From: Strobilurus pachycystidiatus | Taxonomy: Eukaryota > Basidiomycota > Agaricomycetes > Agaricales > Physalacriaceae | Assembly: GCA_019915135.1 (NCBI GenBank) | Contig: JAHLMK010000009.1 | Span: forward strand, 310,001-374,000 | Reading direction: 5' to 3' | Length of the DNA: 64,000 nt | Shown here: positions 58,228 to 64,000 of the stretch, piece by piece | Layout of the letters: each line of letters starts with the position of its first letter | Position numbering within the stretch: position 1 is the stretch's first letter | Program-made: the position numbers and the translations under genes | The notes under the pieces: model-generated | What the model was told of the DNA's origin: nothing | The model's input: only the letters and a program-made list of their open reading frames with translations | Database searches by the model: none

Positions 58228-58240
58228 GGTTATGGGCCCC
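58228..58240 (+). promoter_or_regulatory. Primer binding site, half-tRNA-iMet type
   Basis: GGTTATGGGCCCC immediately follows the LTR. It is complementary to the anticodon-arm region of initiator tRNA-Met, the same kind of site used by Drosophila copia, where a tRNA half-molecule primes minus-strand synthesis. Confidence 0.75.
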
Positions 58241-58408
58241 GCGTCCGCCTGAATTAACCCGCCGTATACTCGAACTGAATCCCGGAATCGTTCTCAATTC
58301 TCTATCCCGTCGTCGTTACACGCGCACGCGCATTGTCGGATCCGATAACATCGATCCATCTATCTCCCTCATCATTACTCCCACGCTTATTGTCTTCATT
58401 CGCACCAC

Positions 58409-59386
58409 ATGCCACCAGGCACCGGTACCTCGTCGCCTCCACCCGTTCTACCGGAATCATGGTCGGTCATGAGCGGCGCTGCGCCGCTCTGGCCAACGCA
58501 GGACCGGAGTATACTCAAGGGGGAGCACAATTATCTCCCTTGGTCCTCCATCTTCCGGTCTGCTGCAACGACCGTGGGCGCTCTTGACGTGCTCTCTGGA
58601 GCCATTGTCAAACCGGACCCGGCCGCGGATGCGAAGCGCGCTGCTGTCTGGATCATGCAGGACGGCTACCTCACATCGATGATGATGCAGTCTGTTGACT
58701 CGTCGATGGTCGTCAAGCTGGCCGGATGCAGTGCCGCGCAATGCTGGCAGAATCTTGCTAGGGAATATGGGCAGGCGGATACTGGATCCATCATGGTCCA
58801 TTTCCGCAAGCTTAATCGACAACTCGCGATCGGCGGCGACCTCGAAAGTCATATCACCAACTTTCAAGAGGCTATTCACAACCTCAAGACTGCTGGTTTT
58901 GACATCGGAGAACAATTCGCCGCCGCTCTTCTTGCTACCACTCTTCCCAACGACCCGGACGCCTCTCAGACTTGGTTTCACTGGGTGTCTGCCTTCCGAG
59001 TCGACAAGGATACCACCATCGCCTCTACCGTCGCGGACATTCTCAGTGTCCATCGGGCTCGCAACTCTGGCACCGGCACTACTTCTACAACCGGTGTCGA
59101 GGCTGCTGCTCTGACTCTCGAGCGCTCGTATGCTACTCGCGGCAAGTACTACTGCGTCAACTGTCATACTCCCGGTCATTCCAAGTCGCATTGCACTAAG
59201 CCGGGAGGCGACCGCTACAACGCGAGCAGTGGTGGTGGGAAGAATAGGAAGAAGAAGAAAGGGAAAGGGAAGGGCAAGGAGAAAGCCCACAAGGTGGAGG
59301 AGGAGGAGGACGACCACAAGCAAGGGTCCTCATCGAATTTCGTTTCGGACTTTGGCGCTGGCAATGTAATCGATTTCTCCGCCTAA
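58409..59386 (+). CDS. Ty1/copia Gag
   Basis: 325 residues from MPPGTGTSSPPPVLPESWSV. Contains LKGEHNYLPWSSIFRSAATT (the (L/F)xGxNYxxW-type gag start), CWQNLAREYGQADTGSIMVH, HITNFQEAIHNLKTAGFDIG, LLATTLPNDPDASQTW and the CX2CX4HX4C zinc knuckle CVNCHTPGHSKSHC, then a Lys/Glu-rich tail. It ends at a TAA; pol begins about 45 bases later in another frame, so translation of pol would need frameshift or reinitiation. The gene is intact. Confidence 0.9.
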   Translation: MPPGTGTSSPPPVLPESWSVMSGAAPLWPTQDRSILKGEHNYLPWSSIFRSAATTVGALDVLSGAIVKPDPAADAKRAAVWIMQDGYLTSMMMQSVDSSMVVKLAGCSAAQCWQNLAREYGQADTGSIMVHFRKLNRQLAIGGDLESHITNFQEAIHNLKTAGFDIGEQFAAALLATTLPNDPDASQTWFHWVSAFRVDKDTTIASTVADILSVHRARNSGTGTTSTTGVEAAALTLERSYATRGKYYCVNCHTPGHSKSHCTKPGGDRYNASSGGGKNRKKKKGKGKGKEKAHKVEEEEDDHKQGSSSNFVSDFGAGNVIDFSA

Positions 59387-59430
59387 TAAACGTCTTTGTC
59401 TCTGATCCGAGCTCGACAATCCTCCAGTCC

Positions 59431-60471
59431 ATGTCTGAGCAAGCATATCCAGCTGGTATCGCTTCCGGTGGACCATCCATCATCATTGATTCCGGGACGA
59501 CGTCTCACATCCATTCCGTTCGCTCCGACTTCACGACATTTCGTCATCCATCTGTTACTCAGACTGTTACTGGGTTCGGATCTGGCACGATGAAGATTGC
59601 GGGTCGAGGTATTGCCGTCTTTCTTGCTCGACGCTCTAAGAGTCGTCGGACTCGTATTTCCTTGAAGGATACCGCCTTCATACCCAATTCGTCACCATCA
59701 CTCATCTCTGTCCCGCGTCTTGACGAGGCTAACTGCTATACCGTCTTTGGCGCTGGGAAGTGTGTGGTCTTCGAGAAGGATGACTCTGGGAAATTCATTC
59801 AGAGACTCATCGACGATGAGGATGTTGTCCTCACGGGTACCAAGGATGATACACGGCTCTACAATCTCGACTCTGCACCCCCTCCTACCGCTGCATATAC
59901 TGCTACTTCATCGACGGAGAAACCTCCTCTCTACGCAAAGCTGGTTCAGTTACATCGCGAGCTCGGTCATCTCAACTATGCCGCTTGCCGTGAACTGTAC
60001 CGCTCTGGCCAGCTCGACGGAAGGACTGTGAAGCTTACGGAAGCGGAATTGGCAGCAGAACCCCCCGTCTGCAACTCTTGCGCTCAAGGGAAGCTTACCC
60101 GAGCGCATTTTCCTGAATCGGGCTCGAGGGCTGAGGAACCACTAGACCTCGTCCATTCAGATTTGTGGGGGCCTGCGCCAGTCGAGGCTTATAAGACTGG
60201 CAAGAAGTATCTCATCACTTTTCTCGATGACCATACTCGGATGGCTTGGGGCTACTTTTTGCGCCACAAGAGTGACGCTTTCGAAGCGTTTCGGCATTGG
60301 CTAGCTGAGGTGGAGACGAGCTCTGGGCGAAAGGTCAAGACTTTTCGGACGGATAACGGTGGCGAGTATATCTCGACGGAGTGGATTTCCTTCATGAAGG
60401 AACGTGGTATCCGTTGGGAGAACACGGTCCCTTACACTCCTGAACAGAACGGTCGTTCTGAACGCCTTAAC
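59431..60471 (+). pseudogene. Ty1/copia pol 5' part: protease and integrase core, interrupted
   Basis: The frame starts MSEQAYPAGIASGGPSIIID. Protease site DSGTTSHIHS near residue 20, then the integrase HHCC zinc region (HRELGHLNYAA; CNSCAQGKLTRAHF), GAG-pre-integrase-like segment, and the integrase DDE core: DLVHSDLWGP, KTFRTDNGGEY, PYTPEQNGRSER with its Glu. The frame is intact to CTTAAC at 60471, where foreign DNA begins and adds a stop after three codons. The pol would resume at 63103. Confidence 0.9.
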
Positions 60472-63098
60472 GTGTACTGATGAGCCGTTGCTCAGTGTCT
60501 GCTATGATGACGCCGGCCGGGTACGAATGGACAGGGAGCAGATTCTATGCATGTTTGTCACAATAGTAACACTCGTGAGCTACGCACAATTTAGCAACGT
60601 TCTAGCTCTGCCCTATGTCGCGCCCATTGAGGTTGTTATCCAGCAACAACCCCTCTAGCATGGTACACAGTGATAGCACGTATCCAGCCACACGCGGTCA
60701 GGAGGCATGACGAGCTAAGACTATGTAACCTTCTTTAGTCCGAGGTACTGTCCTTCCTTGTCAGCTTATCATCCAAAGAGAGATCGCTCCAACGTACGGT
60801 CACTACTCCAGAAGACTTTGTGTCCCCGTATGTCCTCGGCGAGTAGAGACAACTTAGACCACATCCACGGAGCGTGCACACCCATTCTCGGGGGTGCACA
60901 CCCACATTTGGCCATGCGCAGGCGTACTTGACATGTCCTTCGAACTTGAGCATCATGTAGCCCGCCGGGCCACTAGTAGCATGCTACACCAGCTCGCGGA
61001 GTCGCGGTGCAGCTCTTAAGTGTGGTGCATCATGTGCACATGTCCTTGGCACAAAACACCCAGATATACTCACAACAGATGTAGAACAGTCAAACAATCG
61101 TGATGATAAATTGCTACAGAAATCTATAACATGAGTCTATGGGAAATGCTTGCAAAAAGACAACGGATGCTAGGTTGCAAGTTACACTCTTACAGTCAGA
61201 CGGAATGGTCCGTTGATGCCGCGCCTCTATAGCCAGTGGGTCAGTTTGCGTTGAGCCAGCCCCAATAAACGACTGACCGGCTCCAAAAATCAAGACCACG
61301 ACCGTTTGATTGCTGGTGATGCGAGGGAATGGCGCGGTCATCTCATACATTGCTGCACGGACACCGCCGCACAAGAGTCACTGTCGAGCCGAGCTGCTGA
61401 GCTCGATTGGTCGGACTGCGTCGTAGTTGTCCCGGCGGACGTGCTCATCTCCAGCCAGAATCCTCGTCCTCGGGAGTCGCGCTTCCTCGAAAGTTGTGTT
61501 TGTCATCTATCATCGTTCGTTGTGATCATTATGCCTGTTCATCCGAGTCTTGTTTGCGGTCATTGTGCTTGTCCCCAGCCTTAGTGTTCGTCTAACGTCC
61601 GTGCCCGTCCTCGGCCGTCATCATTGTTGGTCCTCGTACGTGCTAGTACCGGTTGTCGTTGACCATCTCAGTCGTGGTTGTAAAGACCAGATTTCACATT
61701 TCACCAGCGACTGCTTGCTAGCGCTAGGACTTGATTCAACTTCTGAAGGAAGGGTTCTGGAGGGAGGTTGGCAAGCATCAAACGGCGAGGCGGGATGGTC
61801 CTGCGTCCGGCTGTTCTTGATTGCGGACTGTGGTTTACGGGTAGTCGCTGCAAGTCTAGTCAGAACCAAACATCATGCGTGCGATCAGGAGGACGTCGTA
61901 CCCAAGGTCTGGACAAATTTCATTTTTTGCAGTCGTCAAGACGCTAGATATAACGACCTCTTGGTGTCTCGCTATCTGGGTCATCTGAACGGAATAAATG
62001 GCCCATGATATACGCTGGCTTCTGCGCCTCTGCAGCACGGCTGAGGATGCCAAAGAGCTTGTCAGCCAGAAGAGTGGATGGAAGGGAGACAACGAAGGGA
62101 GCCTTGCTTGAGCGCGACAGAGGCAGCAGAGTATGGTCGCTCAATGCCAGTGAATCGAGACTAGAGAAGAAGGCCTCCATCTCTGTAATTTGCTCTTTGA
62201 ATATCCGCACTTCTTGGTCTGCAGCGGGAGGATCCAGCGGTAGCGCCTGTGCAATAAACGACATAGCGCGTACAGAGCGCGCGGAGGAGATGCAGTTGCG
62301 GAGAGAGCGGGCTCCGACGGCGCGCTCCCGTTGTGCTTGGTGCGGCTCAGCGTCGTTATGGTGGAGTCTTGCGGACGTAAGGAGGTCTAAGAATTGAGTA
62401 AGGAAAGCACAGAGTGTGATGGGACAGTGCAACGCACTGTGAAATGGCACCGCACTCCGTCTCTTGGGCGCGGAGCGGTCGCCGTCGCCCTGCTCTGTTG
62501 CCTCTCTCCCGTCTCCAACGGTCTCTTTGCAGCCGTCAACCTGTGGTGGGTGTCGCGTTCAAGGTCTGGGTGTTTGCCAAGGCAGTACTGTGCTGCGGGT
62601 AACGGAGCAATTGCACTCTGGAATGATCGTGGTGGGCGGAAGGCAAGCACAAGCTCGATCGAGGGCTCACCCAGAATCACTGAAAACCGAAAATCTAAAA
62701 ACAGCGCAATCATGACAATACAAAGGGACTGATACATTATTAGAGTGATACTCAACATGTCCGAAGAGTTAAACAGTAGAATAAGCCTAATAAGAAAAGC
62801 TCGCTCAGAACTTGGACTTCACGGAAATCCACCTTCGGTGATCGGTCCGAACACCGGGCATCCTGCGTCACGACGAAAGACGCTACACAGTCAGGGAAAA
62901 GGACATACCTCTAACAGTATTGAATATATTTTGTGCTCCAAGATATCAGAACCGTACAAGCAAAGATAATGTAATGAGAATGATTTTGAGTATCTGGATT
63001 ATCAGGGTCCTCCTTCCTAATGGAGATCGACGAAGTTTCGCGTTGCAGAAGTTGCATACACAAAACGAATTATCGAAATCTGAAATTTCTTCCATTCG
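60472..63098. mobile_element. 2.6 kb insertion in copia integrase
   Basis: 2,627 bases separate the two halves of the integrase. TAAC occurs at both edges (60468-60471 and 63099-63102), consistent with a 4-bp target duplication. No terminal inverted repeats, LTRs or transposase were recognised, so it is probably a non-autonomous or degenerate element. Parts match 34.2-34.8 kb (see findings). A minus-strand open frame at 61944-62450 (with FKEQITEMEAFFSSLDSLAL) may be a gene remnant; unnamed. Confidence 0.75.
60850..60950 (-). repeat. Dispersed repeat, copy also at 34715-34805 (+)
   Basis: On the minus strand, aaatgtgggtgtgcaccccc, then gtgtgcacgctcc and gtggtctaagttgt parallel gtgtgggtgtgcgcccacgg, gtgcgcgcttcc and gtggtcaaagttgt at 34.7 kb in the same order. 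Confidence 0.65.
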
Positions 63099-63102
63099 TA
63101 AC

Positions 63103-64000
63103 CGCACCATCTTTGATCGCGTTCGCACTATCCTCATCGATGCTCGTCTTCCTATCTCTATGTGGGGCAGGGCAGTGAGTTACATCCTGTCTACTCGCTC
63201 TCGCTGCTACGCAAATCCTCTTGGACCGGGGGAGACACCTTACTCTCTCTGGTACAAGCGCCGCCCCGACCGCCGCAAATTCCATCCTTTTGGATGCAAA
63301 GCATGGGCTTACAACAATGCTCAAGATCACAAGCTTGACGTTCGTGGCATTCCTGGTTTCTTCGTGGGATTTGACGAAACTCGGAAGGCGTACGAGATTT
63401 ACATCCCCGGCAAAGGCGTGAAGTCGTACATCTCTGTGCGATTTGACAATTATGCCTGTGGGAGCGGACTTGTGAGTTCCGAGGGGGAGTCCTACGATTA
63501 TGCGTCTCTCAGATATGCCCGCTGGGGTGTCTCCGAGTTCTACGACGCTGATTCTCCCAAGGTTTCTTCACCGCCTCCACCGCCGGGTACGCTTTCCACT
63601 CCCAAGTCGACACCACCTCCTCCAGTAACCCCTCCTCGTGCACCTCGTCGCAACCCTCGCATGCCGTCTGATGCTACTCCAGCAAAGACACGCTCTCAAG
63701 CTCGTGCTGAAGCGAAAGCTGCAGAAGCTGCCAGAACTCATCCGATTGACGGCGAGCTTTCTGATCTCACGGACTCTGAGACAGAGGATGCACCACTGGA
63801 TGGAGAGGAATTGCCCAGCCTTCCTGAGGCGTCCCATATTTTGAGAGGTGAAACTCCCTCAAACCTCTTTCAGGCTCTCTCTTCGCCAGATCGTCTGGAA
63901 TGGAAGGAGGCCTGCCATTACGAGCTCAATCAGCTTGCGAGTACTGGAACGTACACTCTTGTACCTCTTCCACCAGGCCGAAAGGCTACTGGCACTCGCT
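63103..64000 (+). pseudogene. Ty1/copia pol 3' part: integrase C-terminus into reverse transcriptase (window edge)
   Basis: The frame picks up exactly where 60471 left it: RTIFDRVRTILIDARLPISM, WGRAVSYILSTRSRCYANPL, FHPFGCKAWAYNN, DVRGIPGFFVGFDETRKAYE, a Pro-rich linker, and the start of the RT (WKEACHYELNQLASTGTYTL, VPLPPGRKATGTR) cut by the window end. Open throughout, so the host copia element was probably intact before the insertion. Confidence 0.9.

Noticed and set aside
61944..62450. Minus-strand coding frame inside the copia insertion
   Set aside because: Possible gene remnant, but no recognised domain and no clear exon structure, so not annotated as a gene.

Overview
This window comes from a filamentous basidiomycete, most likely an Agaricomycete. 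The protein-coding genes are split by many short introns (about 50-60 nt, GT...AG), and the gene families are those typical of mushroom-forming fungi: KDZ and Plavaka transposases, F-box expansions, an RTA1-type membrane protein, and several basidiomycete-only families of unknown function. I see no bacterial operons, CRISPR arrays or rRNA.

Layout. (1) 0.1-1.2 kb: gag of a Ty3/gypsy retrotransposon running off the left edge, followed by an AT-rich, repeat-bearing stretch. (2) 2.2-24 kb: a mobile-element island. It holds an apparently complete KDZ (CxC2-type) transposase at 8.5-12.3 kb, a second KDZ remnant at 14 kb, a zinc-finger gene, a tRNA-like/SINE-like sequence, and seven multi-exon genes of unknown function, two with recognisable DNA- or nucleic-acid-binding hints (an AT-hook; an RNase H1 N-terminal-like domain). 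(3) 24.1-31.4 kb: a Plavaka transposase lacking its usual N-terminus, then a large gene that joins a zinc-binding/DDE-like region to a WRN-type 3'-5' exonuclease. (4) 31.6-43.2 kb: conventional genes: a PLP-dependent alpha-oxoamine synthase, an RTA1-like membrane protein, a basidiomycete family of unknown function, and a DH-PH Rho guanine nucleotide exchange factor. An F-box gene relic lies at 34.8 kb. (5) 43.7-57.5 kb: four intact paralogous F-box genes interleaved with a small secreted Cys-rich protein, an O-methyltransferase, an HExxH protein and the mRNA 3'-processing factor CFIm25. (6) 57.9-64 kb: a Ty1/copia retrotransposon with a probable 5' LTR, a half-tRNA-iMet-type primer site, gag, protease and integrase. 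Its integrase is split by a 2.6 kb insertion flanked by TAAC, after which the integrase/reverse transcriptase frame resumes and runs off the right edge.

The left half is dominated by transposons and their probable passenger genes; the right half is host sequence shaped by local duplication of F-box genes and later retrotransposon insertion. Splice sites were placed by hand from GT/AG signals and reading-frame continuity, so exon edges may be off by a few bases. Family names come from recognised motifs and remembered families, not from a search.
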